From positions 124,001 through 188,000 of the forward strand of contig NZ_AVQK01000014.1 in assembly GCF_001401755.1 (NCBI RefSeq): a stretch of DNA of 64,000 nt. Direction: 5' to 3'. Numbering within the stretch: position 1 is the first letter of the stretch; every line of letters starts with the position of its first letter. Below, piece after piece: positions 48,585 to 57,282 of the stretch. Below the pieces are notes generated by a model, which made no database searches, was not told the origin of the DNA, and saw only the letters and a list, made by a program, of their open reading frames with translations. The position numbers and the translations under genes are program-made. This DNA comes from Aquimarina longa SW024. GTDB taxonomy: Bacteria; Bacteroidota; Bacteroidia; Flavobacteriales; Flavobacteriaceae.

Positions 48585-49133
48585 ATGAAATCTTTAAAAT
48601 TTATTCTAATATTAATTTCACTAAGCATCTTTGCTTGTTCTGAATCTAAAACAAAAGATTCGAAGAAGGCTAATGATTATATGAATATCGAAGTAATTTC
48701 GAAATCTAGTATTTTATCAAAACAGCAAACTGTTGATTCATCAAGTATACTTTTAACAATTGAACGTGGAGCTTTTCATTATGATAAATTTATACTGAAA
48801 GACACCATAATTACCTTTTATCCATCTTCAGAAAATTGGGGCAAAGAAAATGACAAGTACAACCAAGTTTCTGAACAAATAATTAGTAAACAAACACTAA
48901 ATAAATTTATAGAAAAAATTATTGAAGATGGTTTTTTCGAACTAAGAAATTCATATTCAAGTAATACTAGTTGCAATAGTCATTTAACAGTTACCTTTAA
49001 GTTTAACAATCAAACAAAAAAAATAGTTTCAGAAGATTTTGAAAGAGAATGTCCAGAACTTTTGAAATTTATAGAACAAGAAATAATTCGAATGCATAGT
49101 AAAAATTTAAAACGGATTTTATTGCCTGGTTAA
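48585..49133 (+). CDS. Cassette 9: small lipoprotein
   Basis: A 182-residue protein with lipobox SLSIFAC (Cys18) and no recognized domain. The cassette's 5' leader (48440-48584) is 145 bp, longer than in the others, and contains no obvious second gene. Confidence 0.6.
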   Translation: MKSLKFILILISLSIFACSESKTKDSKKANDYMNIEVISKSSILSKQQTVDSSSILLTIERGAFHYDKFILKDTIITFYPSSENWGKENDKYNQVSEQIISKQTLNKFIEKIIEDGFFELRNSYSSNTSCNSHLTVTFKFNNQTKKIVSEDFERECPELLKFIEQEIIRMHSKNLKRILLPG

Positions 49134-49159
49134 AAAAACGTTTTACAACAGTGGTAACC

Positions 49160-50867
49160 GTTGCACAACCCTATAATTTCACGAAAAATGACTTTAAATA
49201 AGCCTTTTTAAGAGGCTTGTTTTTTTAGTAATTGTAAGCTGTTTTTAATTTAGAGTGGCTTAAAAAGTAATATATAAAGCCTATGAACATCAATTTTATT
49301 AAAAACAATGTATTTATGGTTTTAGCCTTACTTTTTATAGTCTTTTTTATAAATTTTAAATACTTTTTCAAATTATAAGCCATTGCGGATACATGCATCA
49401 CCTTATTTGCTTGCTTGATTCCTAATGTATTTATTTTTCGAAGTCCCATAAACTGGGTTAATGTGCCAAAAACAGGCTCTACAGTACTTTGCCGTTTACC
49501 TTTCATATAACCACCTTTTTTACTATTTACTCGTTTGTTATCACGTTCATATTCTTCTTGGTAATAGGTAACACTAAACTTTTTCTCTTTTGCTGTTTTC
49601 CTTAAGCATTGGTTCTTTATAGGACAGGTTTTACATAGTTTACTTGATCCTCGATATTCTTTCTTCTTTGTTTGTGTTCTATAATCTAAAAATACTTTTT
49701 TAAATGGAATGATTTTCCCTTTTGGACATTGATAATAATCTTCTTTTTTATGATAAATAAAACCTTCTGGTCCGCCTTTGTAAGTTCCATGAGGTGGTAT
49801 AAAACTGGTGATGCCTTTTTTTTCTAAATAAGCATATACCTCACCACTACTATACCCTGTATCGGCTATGCAGTTTTCTAATAAAAAACCAGAGCGCCAT
49901 AATCGTTTATACAAACGGTTTATAATATCTTCTAAACATAGACTGTCTTTTTTATCGGCATGATAAGCTTGTATATCAGTAATCACATGATTTGCTGTAT
50001 CTACACTAAGTTGACTACTATAATTTAATTTTCGTGCCTTACCTGGTTTTACACTAATTCGTGCATCTGGATCCGTAGGACTGTAATGTGTTTTATTACT
50101 GGTGTAACGACTTCCTTTATTATTGGCACCCGGACGATGATTTTGGTCTTTTTTCCATTTTTATTTCGTGATACAATACTATCTAATCCCTGTTTATTGG
50201 CACTTAGTGTCCTTTGTTCTTTGGTAGTTTCATCTTGCTTTGCCTTTCTAAAAACTTCTTTATCTCGGTTGCTTATATGACCAATGGAAGCTAAATGAGA
50301 TGCTAAATCTTCTTTGGGAACTTTTAACTCCAAACTATCCATACTAGCATTGGCTTTTATTGGTGCTGAATCAATTGCTTGAGTATGTCCACTTACCATA
50401 CCATTTTCTACGCACATTTCTAATACTTTGGTAAAAACAGTTTCAAAAACGGACTCTGGAAATAGTTGACGAGTACGACTAAAGGTAGAATGCCAAGGGA
50501 GTTTTTCATCGATGTCGTAATCTAAAAAATATAACAAATCTAAACGCATACTACAATGAGAAATCAGTTTACGATCGCTGATAATATTTTCTAAGTAACC
50601 GATTAAATTGAGCTTAAAAAACACGATAGGGTCTATACTTTTTTGTCCGCTTTTACCATAGTAACATGCCGTTTCTTTATATAAAAATTCTAATTGGAGT
50701 ATGTCTTTTAATCGTCTGTAAAAATTAGCTGCGGGTACATGATCGCTTAAGCGAAAACTATTAAATAACTTCTCTTGGTATATTTTAATGCCTTGCATCA
50801 ATAAAAATAAGAAACCTATTAAATCTCAACTCTATTCTAATCTTATTTTTTTGTTAACTTGTGCAAC
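49160..50867 (-). mobile_element. IS1182-like insertion sequence
   Basis: Ends GTTGCACAA and TTGTGCAAC as 9-bp inverted repeats enclose a minus-strand IS1182-type transposase in two frames. No target duplication is evident. Element length about 1.7 kb is normal for the family. Confidence 0.75.
49225..50801 (-). pseudogene. IS1182-type transposase split by a frameshift
   Basis: N-terminal part at 50801-50049 (MMQGIKIYQEKLFNSFRLSD, SAPIKANASMDSL) and C-terminal part at 49986-49225 (IADTGYSSGEVYAYLEKKGI, KRQSTVEPVFGTLTQFMGLR). The two join in the -1 frame at GGA AAA AAG (plus-strand T run 50149-50154), after which the text reads DQNHRPGANNKGSRYTSNK as in intact relatives. A AAA AAG is a slippery heptamer, so programmed frameshifting, a real mutation and a sequencing slip are all possible. 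Confidence 0.75.
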
Positions 50868-51074
50868 AGACACAATGTATAAAAAACATAGGGCGGTTTA
50901 AGTTTATTCGAAATGTTGAGGCTTATCCGTTATGTCGCCAAATATAAAATTTGGTGTTTCAATATTGAAGATAAACACAAAACATTATATTTGGCTTAGT
51001 TATAAACGTGGAGTTAGTGATTAACCACCTGCCCTACGTTTCTTATACGAGACGTTACCTACAAGCTCAAAAAA

Positions 51075-51650
51075 ATGAACAATTTCGCTGAGATATCTAA
51101 ATTTTTCAAATCTGAATATTCATTAAATCAAGATGGATTAGAGGAACTGTTCTCATCATTTGAAATTAAAGAACATAAGAAAGGAACCCTATTAATTAAA
51201 GCTCAAAATAAGGAGAAACAACTTAGGTTTCTTAATAAAGGAATAGTAAGGGAATACTACTCAAATCAAGAAAAAGAAATTAATATAAACTTTTACGTTA
51301 AACCACAGTTCATTTCTGACTTATTGACTTTCAGTCAGAATACTTTAACTAATAAAAATCAAGAATGCCTTTCTTTAGTAGAGGTTTTAAGCATTGACAG
51401 AAAACCTTTTTTTGATTTGTTAGAGAAATATCAATGTGGAAAATCTTTTGTTGAATCTTCGTTTCAAAAATTATTAAAACAAAAAGAAATGTTGGAGTTT
51501 AATCGCATCACTAAAACTCCAGAAGAATTATATAAAGAATTATTCATTTACAAATCTGAATGGCTTCAATCTATTCCTCAATATCATATTGCTTCTTATT
51601 TAAATATAACTCCTGAAACATTAAGTCGTATTAGAAAACGTACTTCTTGA
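51075..51650 (+). CDS. Cassette 10: Crp/Fnr-type regulator
   Basis: A 191-residue protein with a cNMP-binding-like domain (SSFEIKEHKKGTLLIKAQNK, LRFLNKGIVREYYSN) and the HTH block YHIASYLNITPETLSRIRKR. It is a distant paralogue of the chromosomal regulator at 25668-26246. Likely controls the hydrolase 62 bp downstream. Confidence 0.85.
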   Translation: MNNFAEISKFFKSEYSLNQDGLEELFSSFEIKEHKKGTLLIKAQNKEKQLRFLNKGIVREYYSNQEKEININFYVKPQFISDLLTFSQNTLTNKNQECLSLVEVLSIDRKPFFDLLEKYQCGKSFVESSFQKLLKQKEMLEFNRITKTPEELYKELFIYKSEWLQSIPQYHIASYLNITPETLSRIRKRTS

Positions 51651-51712
51651 TTTGAATCAATGAAAAGGATTCTTATTTATTTGACTTTTGTATAACACAT
51701 AAAAAATACAAA

Positions 51713-52489
51713 ATGCTAAATATTCATCACATACGAAATGCTACTATGGTTCTTGAAACAGAAAATGAAGTTATTTTAATTGACCCAATGTTAGGAGATG
51801 TAGGAATTATGCCTTCATTTACATTATTCAGGCATAAAGCAAGAAAAAACCCTATCGTTCCACTACCACACAAGGTAAATTCTATACTTGAAAAAGTAAC
51901 TCATTGTTTAATTACACATCAACACCCTGACCACATAGATAGTAAGGGAATACAGTTCTTGATTAAAAATGATATTCCTATTACTTGTAGTATCAAAGAT
52001 GAAAAGGCATTAACCAAAAGAGGACTAAATATAGTTCAAACATTAAAATACTGGGAAGAACAAACTTTTTTAGGAGGTACAATTGAAGGAATACCAGCTA
52101 AACACGGTTATGGATTTGTTTCTAAATTAATGGGTAATGTAATTGGTTTTTTTATCAAACTTCCACAACAAAAATCTATTTATATAAGCTCTGATACAAT
52201 ATACACAGAGTCGGTTGACAAAGTACTAAAGAATTACAAACCGGAGATTAGTGTTTTAGCTTGTGGAACAGCTCAATTTGACTTATTTAACAAACTTATT
52301 ATGGATATGAATGATATTTTAAAGTTTGTTAAAAATACATCAGGAAAAGTAATTGCTAATCATATGGAATCCATAAATCATTGTCCATTAACTCGAAAAA
52401 AACTAAGAGAAATATTGATTAAGAACAGCTTAATAAATAAAGTTCTTATTCCCGAAGATGGAGATGTGATAGAAATAACCAGTAGGTAA
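51713..52489 (+). CDS. Cassette 10: metallo-beta-lactamase-fold hydrolase
   Basis: A 258-residue protein with the metal-binding THQHPDHID motif, DPMLGDVGIMP at the start and ISSDTIYTESV (metal Asp). Resembles UlaG-like L-ascorbate lactonase relatives. Its stop codon TAA (52487-52489) is inside R'' GTAGGTAAC of the following attC-like site. Confidence 0.8.
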   Translation: MLNIHHIRNATMVLETENEVILIDPMLGDVGIMPSFTLFRHKARKNPIVPLPHKVNSILEKVTHCLITHQHPDHIDSKGIQFLIKNDIPITCSIKDEKALTKRGLNIVQTLKYWEEQTFLGGTIEGIPAKHGYGFVSKLMGNVIGFFIKLPQQKSIYISSDTIYTESVDKVLKNYKPEISVLACGTAQFDLFNKLIMDMNDILKFVKNTSGKVIANHMESINHCPLTRKKLREILIKNSLINKVLIPEDGDVIEITSR

Positions 52490-52682
52490 CAATGTATAAG
52501 AAAACATAGGGCTGTTTAGGTAAAACTTAGAAGCCAGTGCTTCTTTACAAAGTCACCAACTATAAAATTTGGCATTTTCAATAAAAAAGATAAAAGCAAA
52601 ATATTATATTTGGCTTAGTACCAATCCGAAACGTATCGCTTATCACCTGCCCTACGTTTCATACACGATACCGTTGTGGGTA
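52482..52682 (+). repeat. attC-like site 10
   Basis: R'' GTAGGTAAC pairs with the start of its cassette GTTACCTAC (51054-51062). About 200 bp; arms AACATAGGGC and GCCCTACGTTTC, TTTGGCTTAGT core, ATACC before R' GTTGTGGGTA (52673-52682). Confidence 0.8.
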
Positions 52683-52701
52683 ATTTGAAAAAACAAGATA
52701 T

Positions 52702-53805
52702 ATGAATAAACATCTTTGGTTTGTATTAACCATTTTTATTGTGAGCTGTACCTTAAAAGCTCAAGAAAAAAAAGAAAAATTCTTAAATGAATTAAAACAA
52801 GAAATTCAAAAAGAAAGAATCCCAGGATGTGGAATAGTAGTAATCAAAAATGGACAAACTGTACTTTTGGAATCTCTTGGACTCTCTGATTATGCTTTTA
52901 CCGTTCCTGTTGATAGTAATACAATTTTTTCAATCAATTCACTTTCAAAAATATTTGCTGGTACGGCAACTATGCAGTTGGTAGAAGATGGTAAAATAAA
53001 GCTATTAGACCCAATTTCAAATTATTTAGACGATTTACCGAATGAATGGAATGAAATTACAATTCGTCAACTTTTAAGTCATACTTCTGGTTTACCAGAT
53101 ATTGAAGACACGCAAAACGGTGGACTGATTGGCGGGAAAGGGGAAAAATTTGCTTGGGACAAAGTGAAAAATGAGAATATTCGATTTAAAGCTGGTGAAA
53201 GCTTCGACTATATCCAAACCAATTATGTATTGATTTTAAAACTGATTGAAAAAGTAAGTGGAATGACTTACTTAGAGTTTTTACAAAAAAATCAATTTGA
53301 CAAAATTGGTATAAACAAAGAAATTGTTTTTGGAAGTTCTTTTGAAAGTGTTCAAAACAAAAGCTCAACATACAGTTATTATGAAAAGAATAAACAAACT
53401 GGCAAATACGAAAAAGGAGAAAAACTATTTGAAATTTCAGAAGATTTTTCTCCACTTGTTTGGGCGGATGCAGGCGCATTTGCAACCACTAAAGCTTTGA
53501 CTAAATGGATTAAAGCCTTGGAAAACGACATATTCATAACTTCAAAAAGCAGGAAAGAAATGTGGACTGCCGTACCATTAAATGACGGCCAATATGGTGG
53601 ATTTGGTGGGTTTTTGAATGGTTATGGATATGGATGGCCTGTTATTATGCGAGAAAATCATCCTGCTATAGCACCTATTGGTGGTGGAAGAGCATCTTTA
53701 ATTATTTATCCTGATGATAAATTAACAATTATTCTTTTAACAAATTTGACAGGTAGTTCACCTCAGAAAATAATTGAAAAAGTAGCTCACCACTATTGGG
53801 AATAG
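52702..53805 (+). CDS. Cassette 11: beta-lactamase-like serine hydrolase
   Basis: A 367-residue exported protein (signal peptide about 1-20, lipobox-like VSC). Motifs: SxxK SLSK (nucleophile Ser in FSINSLSKIFAG), LLSHTSGLPD, and FDYIQTNY where the usual YSN motif is YIQ (Asn replaced by Gln). It is in the S12/class C penicillin-binding fold group. Substrate unknown; the altered YxN makes lactamase activity uncertain. Confidence 0.8.
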   Translation: MNKHLWFVLTIFIVSCTLKAQEKKEKFLNELKQEIQKERIPGCGIVVIKNGQTVLLESLGLSDYAFTVPVDSNTIFSINSLSKIFAGTATMQLVEDGKIKLLDPISNYLDDLPNEWNEITIRQLLSHTSGLPDIEDTQNGGLIGGKGEKFAWDKVKNENIRFKAGESFDYIQTNYVLILKLIEKVSGMTYLEFLQKNQFDKIGINKEIVFGSSFESVQNKSSTYSYYEKNKQTGKYEKGEKLFEISEDFSPLVWADAGAFATTKALTKWIKALENDIFITSKSRKEMWTAVPLNDGQYGGFGGFLNGYGYGWPVIMRENHPAIAPIGGGRASLIIYPDDKLTIILLTNLTGSSPQKIIEKVAHHYWE

Positions 53806-53811
53806 AAAAAC

Positions 53812-53946
53812 TACCCACAACATTGTATAAAAATAATAGCGGTTTAATGACTAAAACGAAAGTAAGAAAATATAAAAAAGCCTGTGTTTAAACGAAAAGT
53901 TAGTGGTTACAAATCCGCTACTGCTTATACTTGACCGTTGTGGGTA
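53812..53946 (+). repeat. attC-like site 11
   Basis: R'' TACCCACAAC pairs perfectly with cassette start GTTGTGGGTA (52673-52682). Arms AATAGCGG and CCGCTA, then TTGACC before R' GTTGTGGGTA (53937-53946), which is identical to the previous cassette's start. Confidence 0.8.
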
Positions 53947-53966
53947 ATTTGAAAAACATATCGGAA

Positions 53967-55310
53967 ATGAAAAAAATACTTTTATTATTAATCTTTCTAA
54001 TTTCTATTTCTGGTTGTAATTCACAACAAAAAGAATCAGATAAGGAACTTGGTCAATTCTATAAAATATATCCAAAAAAACAATATGTGGAGGATATTGA
54101 CGAACTGACTGAAAAGTTAATAAATGAGCACCCTCAACCTTTTGAGTTTGTATCAAAAGAGACTTTTTTTCAAATGGTAACTGAAAAGAAAAATTCAATT
54201 ACCGATAATACAACATATGGAGAATTTATCTGGCATATTAGCGAGATAATTGCCCGCATAGGCTGTAGTCACACAAACTTAGGTGCCTTCTTCCAAGAAA
54301 GTAAAATTCTACCAATAGAACTGGTATTCCCTTTAGAAATTCGAATGATTGAAGGTAAAATGTACGTTTCAAATTCATTGATAAATAAAGATAAAAAATT
54401 AGAAGGTTCTGAAATATTAACTATTAATGGTGTAGATGCTAAAAACATTAAAGACAATATTTACAAACATATATCTGCCGATGGCGGAATTGGTCGCGAA
54501 TCTCAAAAAAAATATTTCAATTTCTTTTCACCTTACTACATTTCATATTCTCTCAATTTTCCTGAACATTATGAAATAAAAGTGGCAGGAAGAAAAGAAT
54601 CCATTTCCTTAGAAAATCTAAAAGAGTACAAATTCACTTTTGAAGGTAAAGAAAGTTATTCAAAAAAATACTGTGAGGATGTTTTATGTTTTCGGACTAT
54701 TGAAGCTAAAAGCACAAGCATACTTACTATGAGAACCTTTTATTATAATGGAGAAGATTTGACTAAATATCGCCAACTGCTTGAAGAATCGTTTAAGGAA
54801 ATAAAGAAAAAAGGAATTAAAAACTTAATTGTTGATTTAAGAGGTAATGGAGGTGGTCAAGGATTTAATGGGGCACACCTGTTGAGGTATTTGTCATCTG
54901 AAACTTTTACCTATTCTATAAGAAATAAGTATTCTAATGAAGAACAATTCAACCCAATGAATCCCTTTGAAAACTCATTCAATGGAAAAATCTATATTTT
55001 GCAAGATGCTGGCTGTGGCTCAACTACAGGACATTTTTTATCATTGGTCAAGTATAATAAAATAGCCATATTGATTGGGGAAGAATCTGGCGGCACTTTT
55101 AGTTGTAACGACTATAGTATGAACTTAGACTTAAAGAATACAGGTGTTTCGACTAGAATAGCAAGGAGTACTTTTGCAACAACGGCAAAAAACCTACCAA
55201 AAGACAGAGGAATTATACCAGACCATTATGTCGTTCGAAATATTCAAGATTTTTTAAAAGACCACGATACCGTTATGAAATATACTTTTGACCTAATAAT
55301 AGCGGAATAA
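53967..55310 (+). CDS. Cassette 12: second S41-family lipoprotein
   Basis: A 447-residue protein taken from the ATG at 53967; an upstream TTG at 53931 precedes the crossover and is rejected. Lipobox ISISGC (Cys17), IGCSHTN, LIVDLRGNGGGQGF, the candidate nucleophile in AGCGSTTGHF and IGEESGGTFSC. A distant paralogue of the S41-like lipoprotein in cassette 6. Possibly an envelope peptidase. Confidence 0.8.
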   Translation: MKKILLLLIFLISISGCNSQQKESDKELGQFYKIYPKKQYVEDIDELTEKLINEHPQPFEFVSKETFFQMVTEKKNSITDNTTYGEFIWHISEIIARIGCSHTNLGAFFQESKILPIELVFPLEIRMIEGKMYVSNSLINKDKKLEGSEILTINGVDAKNIKDNIYKHISADGGIGRESQKKYFNFFSPYYISYSLNFPEHYEIKVAGRKESISLENLKEYKFTFEGKESYSKKYCEDVLCFRTIEAKSTSILTMRTFYYNGEDLTKYRQLLEESFKEIKKKGIKNLIVDLRGNGGGQGFNGAHLLRYLSSETFTYSIRNKYSNEEQFNPMNPFENSFNGKIYILQDAGCGSTTGHFLSLVKYNKIAILIGEESGGTFSCNDYSMNLDLKNTGVSTRIARSTFATTAKNLPKDRGIIPDHYVVRNIQDFLKDHDTVMKYTFDLIIAE

Positions 55311-55416
55311 AAACTATTAACACCGTGTATAATTCATTGCTAGTAAAGGCTTACTTACGAAAATCCGAGCGAATTTTCTATTCGGTTTGTATTTGCTAAA
55401 TTAGGTGCTTAAAACA
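55305..55416 (+). repeat. 112-bp exact direct repeat, copy 1
   Basis: Identical to 60441-60552. It starts at GAATAA, the last codons of both flanking genes, and covers most of attC-like sites 12 and 13. Identity stops at a T/C difference. Confidence 0.9.
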
Positions 55417-55449
55417 TGCAACAAATCATACACAAACACGTTGGCAACA
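55313..55449 (+). repeat. attC-like site 12
   Basis: R'' ACTATTAAC, core TTACGAAAATCCGAGCGAATTT, R' GTTGGCAACA (55440). R'' does not pair with the start of its own cassette (GTTGTGGGTA), unlike most. Confidence 0.7.
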
Positions 55450-55671
55450 ATTCAAAAAACTCACCCTTGATTAAAATATGAAACTCCCTAAAATTTTAGT
55501 ATTAAGCTAAACTTCAGGTTAATCTATTGGTTTACTTTATTTGAATAAAGGCAAACGTTCTTAAATCGTTTTTAACGGATATAGCAAGGATGAAATTATC
55601 TTAAAATGTATTTTTTTATTGTAAAACAATATTTTTTTATATATTTACAGTAATAAATTACATTTTGTTCT
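55450..55671 (+). promoter_or_regulatory. Leader of cassette 13 with possible operator
   Basis: A 222-bp interval. It holds a ten-codon orphan frame starting ATGAAACTCCCTAAAATT (near 55478), possibly the remnant of a lost gene. Shortly before the first gene is a palindromic element TATTGTaaaACAATA (55617-55631) and a TATATATTTAC box, so this cassette may have its own promoter, perhaps under the XRE protein of the cassette. Confidence 0.4.
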
Positions 55672-56181
55672 ATGCAAAAATCAATCATTATTTCCAAAGT
55701 TTTATACTACATCTCTAGGGTATTGGGCGGAATATACTTAATTACTGGATTATATGGATTATTTAGCTGGGTTACAAACACCCATTTATTAATAAAAAAT
55801 CAGCAAACAATTATCAACTATCCCTTTACAGAGGAATCTTTTTTAATTTTAGATAGTAACACAACGTATTTGGTTTTTTCGTTTTTAATTCCCGTTTTTG
55901 CGTATGGTTTATTTTTTTGGTTGCTATCTAATGTTTTTAAGGTTTTTTACCAGAATAAGTTATTTACCGCAGAAAATATTGCTCATTTGCGACGGTTTTA
56001 TCTTGTCAATATATTTCTGCCTACTGCGCTTACTACATTCGCATCATTTTTTATGCAAATAGAACATGAAATGTTTTTAATCATTATCCTGCATCTTGTT
56101 CTTGGCGTTTTTGTGTTTTTTATGTCAGAAATATTTAACCAAGGATTGAATTTACAAAACGAACAAGACTTATATATCTAA
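55672..56181 (+). CDS. Cassette 13: DUF2975 membrane protein
   Basis: A 169-residue protein with four membrane spans and the DUF2975 loop VFKVFYQNKLFTAENIAHLRRFY. Members usually pair with a YozG-type XRE regulator, exactly as here (3 bp spacing). Confidence 0.8.
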   Translation: MQKSIIISKVLYYISRVLGGIYLITGLYGLFSWVTNTHLLIKNQQTIINYPFTEESFLILDSNTTYLVFSFLIPVFAYGLFFWLLSNVFKVFYQNKLFTAENIAHLRRFYLVNIFLPTALTTFASFFMQIEHEMFLIIILHLVLGVFVFFMSEIFNQGLNLQNEQDLYI

Positions 56182-56184
56182 ACT

Positions 56185-56388
56185 ATGCCAATTGTAATAA
56201 ATATAGACGTGATGCTTGCCAAACGAAAAATGAAGAGTAAAGAGTTGGTTAAAGAAATTGGCATTACAGCTGCAAATTTATCAATACTGAAAAATGGAAA
56301 AGCCAAAGGCATTCGCTTTGAAACTTTAGAAAAAATATGTAAAGCCTTGGATTGTAAACCTGGAGACATCATAGACTATGTAGACTAG
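56185..56388 (+). CDS. Cassette 13: XRE-family (YozG-like) regulator
   Basis: A 67-residue helix-turn-helix protein (MLAKRKMKSKELVKEIGITA, FETLEKICKALDCKPGDIID). Minimal repressor size. Directly follows the DUF2975 gene and likely regulates this cassette. Confidence 0.85.
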   Translation: MPIVINIDVMLAKRKMKSKELVKEIGITAANLSILKNGKAKGIRFETLEKICKALDCKPGDIIDYVD

Positions 56389-56409
56389 TTTTTCTTTAAA
56401 TATTATCTT

Positions 56410-57282
56410 ATGAATGCTTTGAATATCAATAATGTATCCCTTGTGTATAACAACGGATACCAAGCACTTAATGTCATAAATATAGAAATAACAAACGGTG
56501 TTTTTGGCTTACTTGGGCCTAACGGCGCAGGAAAATCTTCGCTTATGAAAACCATCGTAGGTTTACAAAAACCATCGGAAGGACAAGTTTTTTTTAACGA
56601 TGTAGATATTGTAAAAAAACCATTAGAGATACAAAAGCAGTTAGGTTTTTTACCACAGTATTTTGGTGTTTATCCTAAAGTTTCGGCTTATAATTTATTG
56701 CAACATTTAGCTAAATTAAAAGGCATTCATAACAAAAAAGAATGTCATGACCAAATTATGAATCTTCTGGATAAAGTGAATATAGTTGATGCTAAAAACA
56801 AAGAAGTACATACGTTTTCTGGCGGAATGAAACAACGTTTTGGTGTGGCTCAAGCTTTATTAGGAAATCCTAAAATTGTTATAGTAGACGAACCTACAGC
56901 AGGTTTAGATCCTGAAGAACGTAATAGATTTAATGCGTTATTGAGCGAAATAGGTGAAGACATTATCATTTTATTATCCACCCATTTGGTAGAAGATGTA
57001 CGAAATCTTTGTTCGGAAATGGCGATTATAAAACAAGGAACTATTGTCGCAAAAGATAGCCCAAATCAATTTATTGATGCATTGCAAGGGAAAATATGGC
57101 AAAAAGCGACCAACAAGAGTGAGCTTCTTAATATAGAGTCAAACAATAATGTAATCAGCAAACAATTTATTGAAAAGGTTATGCATGTAACCGTGTATGC
57201 TGATGCTTGCCCTACTGGGTTTAAAGCTGTAACGCCTAATTTAGAACACGTTTACTTCACTTATTTAAACAATGCGAAATGA
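56410..57282 (+). CDS. Cassette 13: ABC transporter ATP-binding protein
   Basis: A 290-residue ATPase with Walker A GPNGAGKSS, signature FSGGMKQR and Walker B IVIVDEPTAGLD. It overlaps the permease start by 4 bp. It belongs to the ABC-2 exporter group. Confidence 0.92.
   Translation: MNALNINNVSLVYNNGYQALNVINIEITNGVFGLLGPNGAGKSSLMKTIVGLQKPSEGQVFFNDVDIVKKPLEIQKQLGFLPQYFGVYPKVSAYNLLQHLAKLKGIHNKKECHDQIMNLLDKVNIVDAKNKEVHTFSGGMKQRFGVAQALLGNPKIVIVDEPTAGLDPEERNRFNALLSEIGEDIIILLSTHLVEDVRNLCSEMAIIKQGTIVAKDSPNQFIDALQGKIWQKATNKSELLNIESNNNVISKQFIEKVMHVTVYADACPTGFKAVTPNLEHVYFTYLNNAK

Larger units (their letters stand above)
49140..51062 (+). repeat. attC-like site 9, interrupted by IS1182-like element
   Basis: R'' GTTTTACAAC (49140-49149) pairs with its cassette start GTTGTAAAAC (48432-48441). 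After the IS, the remainder is the subtype with ACATAGGGCGG, TTTGGCTTAGT and CACCTGCCCTACGTTTC, ending at R' GTTACCTAC (51054). A ~10-bp stretch (AGTGGTAACC) left of the IS is not explained. Confidence 0.7.

Noticed and set aside
53931..53966. Upstream TTG start of the second S41-like lipoprotein
   Set aside because: It precedes the recombination point, and the lipobox signal begins at the later ATG.
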